64,000 nt of DNA from Sclerotinia nivalis (Eukaryota > Ascomycota > Leotiomycetes > Helotiales > Sclerotiniaceae): NCBI GenBank assembly GCA_029531795.1, contig JAPEIS010000009.1:1364001-1428000 (forward strand), written 5' to 3'. Each line of letters starts with the position of its first letter. Within the stretch, counting starts at the first letter, position 1. Positions 24,024-33,547 of the stretch are shown piece by piece. Under the pieces are notes generated by a model, which made no database searches, was not told the DNA's origin, and saw only the letters and a program-made list of their open reading frames with translations. The translations under genes and the position numbers were made by a program.

Positions 24024-25553
24024 ATGATGAATCCATTAGATGCATTGTCATTGGCAGGGACAATCATTCAATTCGTGGATTTCAGCTCGAAGGTGATAGC
24101 TGGCGCTAATGAACTCTACAAATTCGGAGCTGAATCGCTAAATGTTCATCAACAATTGGGACTTGCGGTCGATGATCTCTCTAAGTTGTCCAAGAGGCTC
24201 TCGGATTCTTATTCAGATCTGTGTGGAAATGGGGTTAAACCTGCACCGGCAGATAATTCGTTCATTTGCATCTGCAAAAATGCAACAGAATTGTCCACAG
24301 AGCTCAATAACAAGCTGAGCAGTTTGAAAGTTACAGCCACTGGGAAACGTAGGAAATGGCAAACCCTCAAACAAGCATTGAAGTCAGTTTGGTCTGAAAA
24401 GGAATTAATGGATTTGAAAAATCGCTTGGCCTTGTTGAGGGATTCTATACAGATGCATATCGTTGTAGATCTTCGGTAAGTAATTCCAGAAAGTCCGCGT
24501 ATCACAGAAAATGACGATTGGAAGAGATCAGCTTTCTCTCATATCATCGAGTCAGACAAGTCGCTTCGACAACCTCGATTTTTATACGCAAACTATTGTT
24601 ACCGCACTTCTAAAGTATCACGATGAAGTTAGTAAAAGTGTTCAAGACCAAACCACGGCAATCACTCAATTGCTTGGGAGAATGGAGCTACTAGCTGACA
24701 AGCACATGTTTTTTCTGAACGTTGTGCCCCAGCTCAACATGATTGAAGATAGCCAGTAAGCTTAGTCTGTTCTTTCATTACCCGCTCATCCTCCAGTACC
24801 AGCCAGAGCTTTAGTCCTGATAAACCACACTGGACTTCGAACAATATAAGATTGTTTGATTATTGTATTCACTGGGACATTCACTTTTTGTGGAATATTG
24901 AAAATCTTCTGAATGTCAGGTCATCTTAGACTACACCTTTCGCAGCCTTCCGAGCACTCAAAGTCTTCAGATCTAGTTCAACAGCTTGGACTAATGGACA
25001 TTTTGTATAAAGCTACAAATCAATCCCTTCATCTCCTGCATTTGCACTCACTCTTTCAAAAATGCTTTGAGCCTCTTTTTTTACCTGAAGTCCCTTTGTT
25101 AGTCATTACTTACTCACAAAAGTCATAGAAACCAAGCTTTGATGGCCACAGGAAAACACATATCTCAAGAGCAGATGCTACACAACCTTAGATGGCAAGA
25201 AAAGGTGATCCACTTACAAGTTGCTCAATGTCTGATTCAAAGCCTGAAGTTTCCAACATTGAAAGAACGAGAAGAAACTATCGCAGATGTGTATCGAGGG
25301 ACCTTCAATGGCTGTTTGATGATACCCATGGCTCTATGCCGTGGTCTAGTTTTGTGCAATTCTTCCACCGGTGGACGATAGAAATGGCTCTTCACAACAA
25401 TATTCAAATGAGGAGAAATCTTCGGTGTGCAATTATTTGGAAATCATCAAAATTATGCTGGATTATGGAGCGGATCCGAATACATATCTGAATTACCAAG
25501 GAAGGACGATTATGTCGAGAAGATTGTTAACCGAGACTATGAGAAAATACTAG
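24024..25553 (+). pseudogene. NLR (STAND) gene lacking its NACHT domain
   Basis: Exon 1 (24024-24475) starts MMNPLDALSLAGTIIQFVDF, the HeLo-like N-terminal domain of fungal STAND receptors. A 49-nt intron (24476-24524) leads to exon 2 with RDQLSLISSSQTSRFDNLD and IVTALLKYHDEVSKSVQDQT, the usual linker. Reading then breaks. At 25187-25305 the pre-NACHT signature reappears (AQCLIQSLKFPTLKEREETI, then VYRGT), and after a frameshift it continues as WLFDDTHGSMPWSSFVQFF. The expected P-loop NACHT domain is absent: within about 100 bp the sequence becomes an ankyrin repeat (IMLDYGADPNTYLNYQGRTI) and stops near 25553. Intact relatives sense non-self or effectors and trigger cell death. This copy has an internal deletion plus frameshifts. 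The N-terminal part alone could still be expressed as a short HeLo-like protein. Confidence 0.72.
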
Positions 25554-26146
25554 AGAAGCAAAGAGTTGGATGTGGATCAAATGTTTGACAAAAAAGGTGG
25601 TAAATTGGAACTATCGATGATTAGGAAATTGATGATTACTGGCTGAGATTGTGCAATTGACGCAAATTCTCCAAGAATAAACGCAGCGCCAGCATTCGGT
25701 CAAGGGGAGGATACGATGGAGGTAGTGCCTTACTGTTGAAACACTGCCAGTCACTACATACTTAAGCCGAGGGTAAATAAAATGGGTAATATGCTATTAC
25801 CATAGTACATGCTTAAATTGCGTACTTCGAGGTGGGTTGAGCATGGTCCGTGGTACAATTTCGTGTTCTAGGATGGATGTGTCCACTTCTTTTATGTTTG
25901 CACTCTTGAAATGCTTCTGCTGTAGGAATTATTCTGTCCATTTGAACTCATCTCGTCTTGTTCATGTGCCTTGGAGTATTCACGTTCTCGAGCACCTAGG
26001 TAGTGAATTTCTTCGGCAAAACAGGTACACATATTAGTGTCCTATTTCGTTTCGAGCCAGCCATATAAGTTCAACCTCAAGTTCCTCAAATTTCAATTTC
26101 TTCTCAACATTCTATATTATCAACAACAATTCCGCCTCCTCAAATT
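25554..26146. other. Intergenic region
   Basis: Spacer between two decayed genes. The frame at 25837-26037 shows no family features. The last 100 bp are A/C/T-rich, as in a promoter or leader. Confidence 0.5.
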
Positions 26147-27675
26147 GTGCAAGTCCATAACGGACAATCAAAGGAAACGAATTTTCTGGATTTAGCACCC
26201 GAGCTGATCCACAAGATTTTGCTCGAAGCCGTCTTCACTCGCGGAGTCAAAAGGTCATTAAGACTTAAGCTTGTGTGCAGTAAGTTTGGTCTCATATCAG
26301 TCACAGGTTCTCTTAGCTGGCATTTGCATACAGAGCGATTTTCCCAAGACGTTCAATTTGCACTTTTTGAGTCGCAGATATTGGACTCTTATCCTACTTG
26401 CCATCTTTTGTCCGACTGGTACATCCATAAAGATCAACGAGCGAGCAATTTTTGGTACTATTACCTCGTATACAGGGTCCAATATCACTCGGATTTTTGC
26501 CAATCTCGCCCTAACCAGCTTCGACAGGTTGCCGGAACTCTCTGCGCGGAAACAGGCGATGACTTGAATGCCACAATAGAAACTCTTTGTTGGCCGGCAT
26601 TAGAGGAAGGAACGTGTTGCAGTGAATTCAAATCTCCGTCCAAATCTCAGGATGATTTCGAATTGGACCTGTCATGTGCTGCAGCGTATCTCAATGTCAT
26701 TCCTGTAGTAAAACGTTTAATTGACGGGAAGTATTCACCATTAAGCAGCAGCCCTCTCTTTGGCCCAGTTATGCGGCTGGCTGCATGGGCAGGAAATACA
26801 CACATACTAGAATATTTGCAGCAGAAGATGGTTGAGCTAGAAGGCCTTGAATCAAGAACTGCGCTTTTGGATGGCCATTACTACTCAATCACTGGGGCTG
26901 CGAGGAGTGGAGATTTAGACATGGTCCGACTTGCTGTATTTCCAGCATTCGCGGGCCACTCGAGAAAGTATGGACCTCATGGGCTAATCATTTGGTAGTA
27001 TCTACCGTGCCTCAAAGTATGTATATGCTATTTTTCAATCGCACTCCTCAACACGAAATCTTGAAGTATACAAGTACCTCGAAGGATTCTATGAAAAGCC
27101 CATAATGGATCTCCGCGGAGATCTACAGAAGCATACTCATCTCGGAAACCTGGAAATAGTGAGGTATATCCCTGATGGAGGAATCAAGATTCGCGGCTGG
27201 CTCGGCGAAGTTTTATTAGCAGAAGCTTGCAGGAAAACCATGAAGATTTCGTTGATCTTCTACTTGAACGTGGCGCCAACCCAAACTTCTATCACGAGAA
27301 TGAAGACAGATTAGGATGGCTAGGAAATCAAATCATATCCATAGGAGCCAAAGCAAGGAACTTGCCAATTGTTCGCAAGCTCCTTAATCGCGGAGCTACT
27401 TTATTCCACATACGGAAGAATGACTCAGCGCTAAGATGGGCGGTGTCAAGTGATGGGCGGTGTTGAGTGAGGAAAAGGTTATGTTGAAGATGTTGTTGGC
27501 CTCAGAGGTTGATCTAGCGACCTGGGGAGTAAATATGCTAAACATTGCTGCGAAATGTGGTGCTGATTCGATGGTAGATTTACTGCAAACGGAGTTTTTC
27601 AATCTTACCGTCCTTCAAAGAGCGCGTTGGATGATGGTATTGAATGGTAAGATTGATCCTATTGGTCCGTATTAG
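26147..27675 (+). pseudogene. Frameshifted F-box-like/ankyrin gene
   Basis: The first block (26147-26998) opens with LDLAPELIHKILLEAVF and LRLKLVCSKFG, an F-box-like helix pair, followed by ankyrin-like segments (AAAYLNVIPVVKRLIDGKY, LAAWAGNTHILEYLQQKM, TGAARSGDLDMVRLAV). It then ends in a stop. The next pieces continue in other frames: AIFQSHSSTRNLEVYKYLEG (about 27030), HLGNLEIVRYIPDGG, then NHEDFVDLLLERGANPNFYH after a shift near 27232, and MLKMLLASEVDLATWG after another near 27466. The breaks do not match introns; the shift at 27232 falls inside the ACR/QE motif that is intact in the copy at 21.1 kb. The first block begins with GTG rather than ATG, so the true start is missing or lies in an unseen exon. 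If once functional, it would have been a ubiquitin-ligase adaptor. Confidence 0.65.
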
Positions 27676-28611
27676 TGTTAATATGTTCATTGAAAAGAGA
27701 ACGTTCGTGTAGAACGACGATGGTTGGTCTCTGCGAATTGTTAGTTTTTCTTATTGAATAAATAATTGGCAAATCTCTTAAGAATTGTGCGTTGATTTAT
27801 GTGACCAAACAAAGATAATCAAAATTTACACGATAATACCAAACCATAAGTTCACAGGAATACCTGCCTAAGCATATTTTCCTTCTTATATTCTGAGAAA
27901 TTCGATGATTGATCATTGAAACTAAAAAAGAACATTGATTAACAATATTGTCTAATTCCAGCTTCAACAATCATTCTCGATCATGTAGAGTGGGTGGGCC
28001 AAAAAAAGTGAGTAGTCAGCATTTATGTAATCAACGTCACTAGCTTCAAACCTCAAATTTGACGACATGCCTTCCAAAGAGTTGAAATTGATGCAATTTT
28101 GATGAATACCCAGTGGTAGGGTAGATCCAAAGCATCACTGCCAAACTCCATCATTGTTAGAAACTACTGAAGGCTTTGAAATACTTGAACAATATATATC
28201 CTCAATCCAATTCATTGCGGTTCCCATATAGTCAGGGTTTGTTACTGAGTCTCTTTGAGTATATGGCCATTTGAGCGATTGTTTTTCAGACCGAAACTGG
28301 TTCGAGTTTTGCGACCAGCTTCTGAGTGGACAGTTTGTATATCCGTCCCTTCTCATCTTGTATATTATTTTCTGTGCCTCTAGTTTCCGCACGAGAGCAT
28401 TGGCAATAGTAATGGCCGTCATGTGCCGCTGCGGCTAGTGCCACTACTACCATCACTTCTAATGGAGACTTCACTTGTTCAGACGAGTACTCAGAATCCG
28501 ACCAGTCAGATGCTGATCGCAAAATCAGGAGCAGCTGAAGCTTGCTGCCATCCAGGACCAATCCTTTCTAGCATCTCCCTTCTATTCCAAACACTAAACA
28601 GGGATCGATTA

Positions 28612-28712
28612 TTCAGATATGCAACATTATATCCTCAAAAGTTATTCACTAGCAGTTTCAAGCCACCATCGCAGCCTTACAACCTTAATTTTTCTTTTGT
28701 TGCATATCTGAA
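28612..28712. mobile_element. Small MITE-like element, copy 1
   Basis: A 101-bp segment bounded by a perfect 14-bp inverted repeat: TTCAGATATGCAAC at the left and its complement GTTGCATATCTGAA at the right. The inside is not coding. The same ends bound the element at 29016-29106. I see no clear target duplication, so mobility is inferred only from the repeated ends. Confidence 0.5.
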
Positions 28713-29015
28713 AATTGTGTATAAGGATGGTTGGCTCTGGAAGAACGCAAAGGAGAGCAAAAGAGAGCAAAAAATGTCCAAGCTTTGCGCTCGTTAGTCC
28801 ATTGGTTAGATCTAGCCTTCGAAAATCTTATCAGATCTTAGGTGGCGTTGTGGAGTCCCATCATTGCCGGCCCATGGATTCACTTTTAGACAACGATGCA
28901 TCAAGTCCAAGTCCGCGGAATCCAACAACGCATGCACCTTACCTAACACATCAACCTGTGCTCAACAAATTCCTCACCGGAAGGATTCTCCTCGAATACT
29001 TGGACGACATCATTG

Positions 29016-29106
29016 TTCAGATATGCAACAGAAGCCGCCTCATCATTATATTCAGTGTCGCCATCACGAGGAAAATTCGAGGTGGGGGAATTGTTGCATA
29101 TCTGAA
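29016..29106. mobile_element. Small MITE-like element, copy 2
   Basis: A 91-bp segment with exactly the same 14-bp terminal inverted repeat as the element at 28612-28712 but a different inside. It resembles a non-autonomous foldback or MITE family in which only the ends are conserved. No transposase gene is in the window. Confidence 0.5.
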
Positions 29107-30314
29107 AAACATTGAAATTGACGTAATCGAGTTGAGGTATCCAATGGCTGAGCGAGCGCAAAAGATTGATAATAGAGACTTTAAGGGAGGAGGACCTCTA
29201 TATTAATCGGCGGATTCCTCTGACCTGATAAAATAATGATTGTCTGGTGATAAGACTTATTTGTTACATTTCGCACATCATTATCTTAATTCTGGGAAGT
29301 CCCCCTCCTAGGATTTCCATTGCACATGAAGGATTCCTTTGAATTAAGAATCGGCATTTATAAAAGTCCTGCAGGGCAACATCAGATTCACTTGCGGACC
29401 GAGCTATAGCTGGGAAGAGAACAACGCCATCGTATGTCTATGACCGAATTAACGTACGTTGGTGTCTTACGGCCTAAGCCAATACCGTTAACGTGTATCG
29501 ATAATATATATGTCGGAGTAAGTTGTCTTCCTTCCGGAGCTCGAAAAGACCAATACCAAGCCAGACCAAGGACCCACTCCTTCCGTGTAGTACTTGGGTC
29601 CATTCATTGTATGGGATGATTTCAAAGTCTGGAGCTACTGAACTGGGAGATCGTCACAGATTGAATGGTTGAAACTCCTCACTACTTCTAGTACTGTAAA
29701 ATTCCGAAATTAGTCAAAATTGAAGAGAAAGGAATGCCACGCATCTCTCAGTATTGAATGAGGCTTAATTGAGTTTCACCTAAGTTATCATCACGTGTTT
29801 TATCCGCCAGGTTACATAGATACTCGTCTTTATCCCCTAAGCAATTTCCTACTCGTCAGACCTCCGCGGATGATCATTCTTTGTAGAGCTGGATGGGTTA
29901 TGTGGAGCATTTTCCCCCCCCTCCTTTTGTCTTAATAATTGTGTGCTAGTTTGGTACTTTGAGTTATCTAGCCTATTCTACTACTTTAGAAAGGTAATTA
30001 GTATGCTAGTATGTCGCAAGTTGAAAAGTGTATGATGGTAGTGGTAAGCTAGGGGTGGGGAAGGAGGGTAGTGGTCGGCTAAAACTCCTCGCCTGCGATT
30101 GACCAAACCCAAACAATCTACTCATGATCTCAAAATCTAAATAGTTATATCATGAACCCAGTTAGCAAGCCACTAAGTTTGTTAGCGAAGTCTGGACCGA
30201 ATTTATGTAATCTGTACTCCGATAGATTTCGCCTTTTGTATAAAAGCATCGTTGTCACCCCCATTTTATCACTTACACATTCATTATCATTTTTAGAAAG
30301 AAAAAAAACACAAA

Positions 30315-31121
30315 ATGTCATTTTCCTCCACTTTCACAGCCACAACCACAACTGTCACAGTCATCAAAACCTTGTACGATATCTTACCAACCACATTAAG
30401 CACCGTCATCAGCCCCAATCCCACCACAAATACCGCCGATGTAACATGGACCTCTCCAGCCAATGCCACAGCATCCACGTGTTTCTCTTGCACATCGCTC
30501 ACAAGCAATTCATCAAATACAACCACATCAACCACATCAAACATCACTAAAACTAAAACTAAAACCGACTCGGCTTTATGGTGGAAATGCGTAATAGCTC
30601 TTGGAATCCTAGTGCTATTTCATATCATCAGGCTCATTATTGTCGGTAGCGTGTCCGCAGAGAATAAAAATAATCCATGGATAGTGTTCCTCCGTACCGG
30701 CAATTACCCCGACGATATAGTCAAGAAAGAAAAAAAGTCTGCGGAGGAACAAGCTGAGAAAGAAGAAAAGTTTGTGGAGGAACAAGCTGAGAGAGACATA
30801 ATGGCGGCCGAGAAGGAGAAAATGGAGCAATACTTTCTCCAGAGCGATATCGACAGAGCCTGCATCTACCGTTTTCGTAAACGAGTCTTAGGTCTCGAAT
30901 TGCTGGAAGAAGAAAAGCTATATGAGGCAGAAGATTATGCGAGGGTCCCAGAACCAAAAGATCCCGGGTTGAAGATGAGTGATATGGTGGTCTTTCGAAT
31001 TTTGGTGGGAAAATATGAGAAAAGATACGGGGAAATGGCAAGGGAGGTTAAGATTATTATTGAGGATGAGGAGAAAGAGGTGGAAAGAATTCTAGCATCT
31101 ATTGCAGAGGAAAGTAGGTGA
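30315..31121 (+). CDS. Hypothetical single-pass membrane protein, 268 aa
   Basis: One intact frame with an ATG in good context (CAAAATGT) after an A-rich leader. Residues 1-88 are Thr/Ser/Asn-rich with many N-glycosylation sequons (NAT, NSS, NTT). A membrane segment follows at about 92-112 (CVIALGILVLFHIIRLIIV). Next comes a charged helical part holding a duplicated motif (SAEEQAEKEEK, then FVEEQAERD) and an acidic C-terminus (IIEDEEKEVERILASIAEE). I do not recognise a family. The layout suggests a short extracellular head and a cytosolic coiled coil; orientation is inferred from charge. No function is claimed. Confidence 0.72.
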   Translation: MSFSSTFTATTTTVTVIKTLYDILPTTLSTVISPNPTTNTADVTWTSPANATASTCFSCTSLTSNSSNTTTSTTSNITKTKTKTDSALWWKCVIALGILVLFHIIRLIIVGSVSAENKNNPWIVFLRTGNYPDDIVKKEKKSAEEQAEKEEKFVEEQAERDIMAAEKEKMEQYFLQSDIDRACIYRFRKRVLGLELLEEEKLYEAEDYARVPEPKDPGLKMSDMVVFRILVGKYEKRYGEMAREVKIIIEDEEKEVERILASIAEESR

Positions 31122-32310
31122 ATGAGGGGGGAAAGAAATCATCCGGTGGCTGATGAAAGGGAGAGGATGCAAATGTGTGAAAGGCTTGGAATTGATCCGT
31201 CTCTTTTTCATCCTTAGTTACAATACTGAGGGGTTCTGATGTTTGACTTTGTTTGGAAGATTGAAATGATTTGATATATGAAATCTGCATATATACTGAG
31301 TTTAATCAATCATTAAATGTCTTAATAGAGGTTGCCAGTATTTTATCACAATGATTTTATTATTCAAAATTTCTATATAACGAAATACAAAATATATTAT
31401 CAATTTAATAATAGAAAACTAAATTATATATAAAAGTAAACTATATATATAAGATTAAACTACATAAGAATATTTTCGGATCTGAAATAAAATTATTTCT
31501 ATTCTTCTTTTTGAAAAAAAAAAAGTAGAAATATATTACAGGTTTACAATCTAATTCTAGCTAATCTCTCTGGATATCTTAGGCATCCATCCTCTATATA
31601 ATCGATACTCCTTCTAATATCTTTTTTCCCCCTTTATAGAATATCATTGTATTATTTAAAATTCAATTAAAAGATGTTATTTGATCAATTATTAGATAGT
31701 CGTGCGTTTGTAAATGAATTATAAATAATAAATACAATTGTCGTAAAGAATTGAAAAATCAGAATTCAATTATCCTTAAAATCTTTAATTAGAAAACGAA
31801 AGATCGATAACCCTAAAGGGAATATATATATATCACGGGATAGTATGATCACAGAGCACGTTGAAGGGATCGGGGAATAGGTGGTATACGTGATTGGTAG
31901 AGTAAAGTAGAATTGAATGAGTTGAATGATTTGCCCTTGATTATATGAATCGAGGGTGGTATATATAGACTAAATGGTAGCTATCTAGTCGACGAGATAT
32001 TCTAATTAGGCAAGGTTTCTAATGATATTATATCAGGATCGATTTGACGATCGTAAGGATCGACAAGACCTGGAAGAGCTTGAAAGCTTAATGAGAAAGA
32101 GAGTGTATGATTATCGTAGATCAACAATTATGTGATTAGGTATCAAGTGATTACCCGTGACAATATACTGGCTACAAACATATGATCAATCTCGAGCACT
32201 AGCCGCTCAGAGGCCGATCAGGGTGATCGGCTTACATAACCCTTCGAACCGTGACAACAGGGAAATAAAAAGAATCATTCAACGTCTTTTTCCTTTCTAT
32301 AACAAACAAA
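31122..32310. other. AT-rich region before the micro-exon locus
   Basis: From about 31310 to 31830 the DNA is very AT-rich with TATA runs and no open frame, which could be old RIP-mutated DNA or an AT isochore. At 32022-32135 a 37-codon ATG frame encodes a charged helix-like peptide (DRFDDRKDRQDLEELESLM) that could be an exon of the micro-exon system. A frame at 32157-32317 is also open into the first exon but in another phase. The hairpin at 32213-32231 is listed separately. No promoter element can be named with confidence. Confidence 0.5.
32213..32231. repeat. 7-bp-arm inverted repeat upstream of the micro-exon gene
   Basis: GCCGATC, a 5-nt spacer, then GATCGGC, about 80 bp before the proposed start codon at 32311. 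Further GATCGA/GATCGT words lie at 32037-32062. It could be a regulator dyad or an RNA hairpin in a leader; there is no evidence beyond position. Confidence 0.55.
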
Positions 32311-33547
32311 ATGTCGGGTACGTGACGATGAATACCATCACATATCGTGCTATTTAATTATTTATGTATGCTGACGATTGATTCTTAGGCAATATTACAC
32401 AAGCCCTCCGCCGGAGAAGAATCCGGAGAGGGTAAGTACTTTCATAGGCTTCGATTCAATAGATAGGTATATAAACTAATGAACCGTTGTTAAAAAGAAT
32501 TCAACCATCCGACCATCAAGTTTCGGTCGAGTAAGCTCGCAACACTCAGCATAATTCTGTTGGCCGATTAGCTTATTGAGATAATATTAGAGAATATATC
32601 GTACAAGCTGAGATACTTCGTGAGAAGTAAGTATGCCCAATGGTGTCGGCAATTTCAAATTTCAGTACTGACTCGCATTCAGTGACGCGACATTCGATGA
32701 AATGTAAGGCTCAAGTCAATTTTCTGCTAGCCAACCATGAATATACTAAAAATAAATTAGTAAGGGAGAGTTTGAGGCAGGGAAGTTCGTATTCCTGTGT
32801 ATGCTACCTGCTTCGGATCCTGGTATTGACTTGCGACTCAGAGAAGATTGGCGCATCATTGAAGAAGAATTGTAAGTACTTGAGCTATTTTAGTATTATC
32901 AAACTCTTTAGACTAATTCTCGGTTTCAGCGATGTGAAGATCCAGAAACTGTACGTTTCATACATTTATAATTGTGCATAAATCTTCAATGTTGACCAAA
33001 TATAAGCAACAAGGATCTGGACGAATTGTAAGTTTTTCAAATGTAGATCATCAGAAGTTTTTATACTGACTTATCTCTAGTAAGGTTATACTCGACAAGA
33101 CGTAAGTGCCTTGAGCAGCAGCAAGTTTAGTAATATCAAAATTCTAACATTAGCTCTCTGTTTTAGTCAAGTTGATAACAATAAATTGTAAGTTCTCACA
33201 TCTTTACCTTTTACGCGATCATTAATATTGATAAATGTTAGATCCGAAGAAATTACATACGTGTGAGTGCCTCGACTATGATTATTATAAGGTCATATAT
33301 TGACTTATCTTTAGTCGGTGGGAACTTAACGAAAGGTAAGTGCTTCAAGCGTCGATTACCACTTTGTTGGTATCGTTGAAGAGGATCCCCATCTCCTACA
33401 TCTAGGTCAATTTACTTTGTCATTCGTATTCTCATCACACCCTACTTATACCTTCAAGGTACCCTCTCCATACTATCAGTCTTCTACCTCTACCAAATTA
33501 TATCCTGCTCTGCCCTCCGTATTCTCTATCCTGCCTTGCTCGACTGA
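32311..33547 (+). CDS. Micro-exon gene: heptad coiled coil with hydrophobic tail
   Basis: Fourteen exons: 32311-32317, 32389-32431, 32498-32530, 32591-32626, 32683-32703, 32761-32784, 32842-32871, 32930-32950, 33007-33027, 33081-33101, 33167-33187, 33242-33262, 33315-33335, 33406-33547. Together they give 153 residues. All introns are GT-AG, 52-71 nt, most with a CTAAY or YTGAC branch site. Exons 3-13 are all multiples of three (seven are exactly 21 nt) and open throughout only in phase 2. From about residue 28 the product is a charged helix; the heptads DVKIQKL, NKDLDEF and SEEITYV have hydrophobics at positions 4 and 7. The last exon encodes a hydrophobic tail (SIYFVIRILITPYLYL, then ILSVFYLYQII), probably membrane-bound. 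The start ATG is in good context (ACAAAATG), but exons 1-2 are the least certain. No family is recognised. The pattern may also be read as a non-coding array, but chance open phase across eleven exons is very unlikely. Confidence 0.75.

Larger units (their letters stand above)
27676..30314. other. Gene-free stretch with two small inverted-repeat elements
   Basis: No supported gene over 2.6 kb. It carries the two short elements with common 14-bp ends (listed separately). Frames at 28135-28561 (minus), 28423-29206 (plus) and 29388-29619 lack family features and partly consist of element sequence. The last 60 bp look like the A/C-rich leader of the gene at 30315. Confidence 0.55.

Noticed and set aside
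28423..29206. Plus-strand frames of 124 and 163 codons sharing VAYLK
   Set aside because: The shared words come from the 14-bp inverted ends of the two small elements, not from a protein family.
31122..32310. Transposon remnant in the AT-rich block
   Set aside because: No transposase, reverse-transcriptase or terminal-repeat trace can be seen.
32157..32357. Frame open across the proposed first exon, ending NKQNVG before the first donor
   Set aside because: Joined to exon 2 it gives phase 0, which meets a stop in exon 4; only phase 2 is open through all micro-exons. Kept as an uncertainty about the 5' end.
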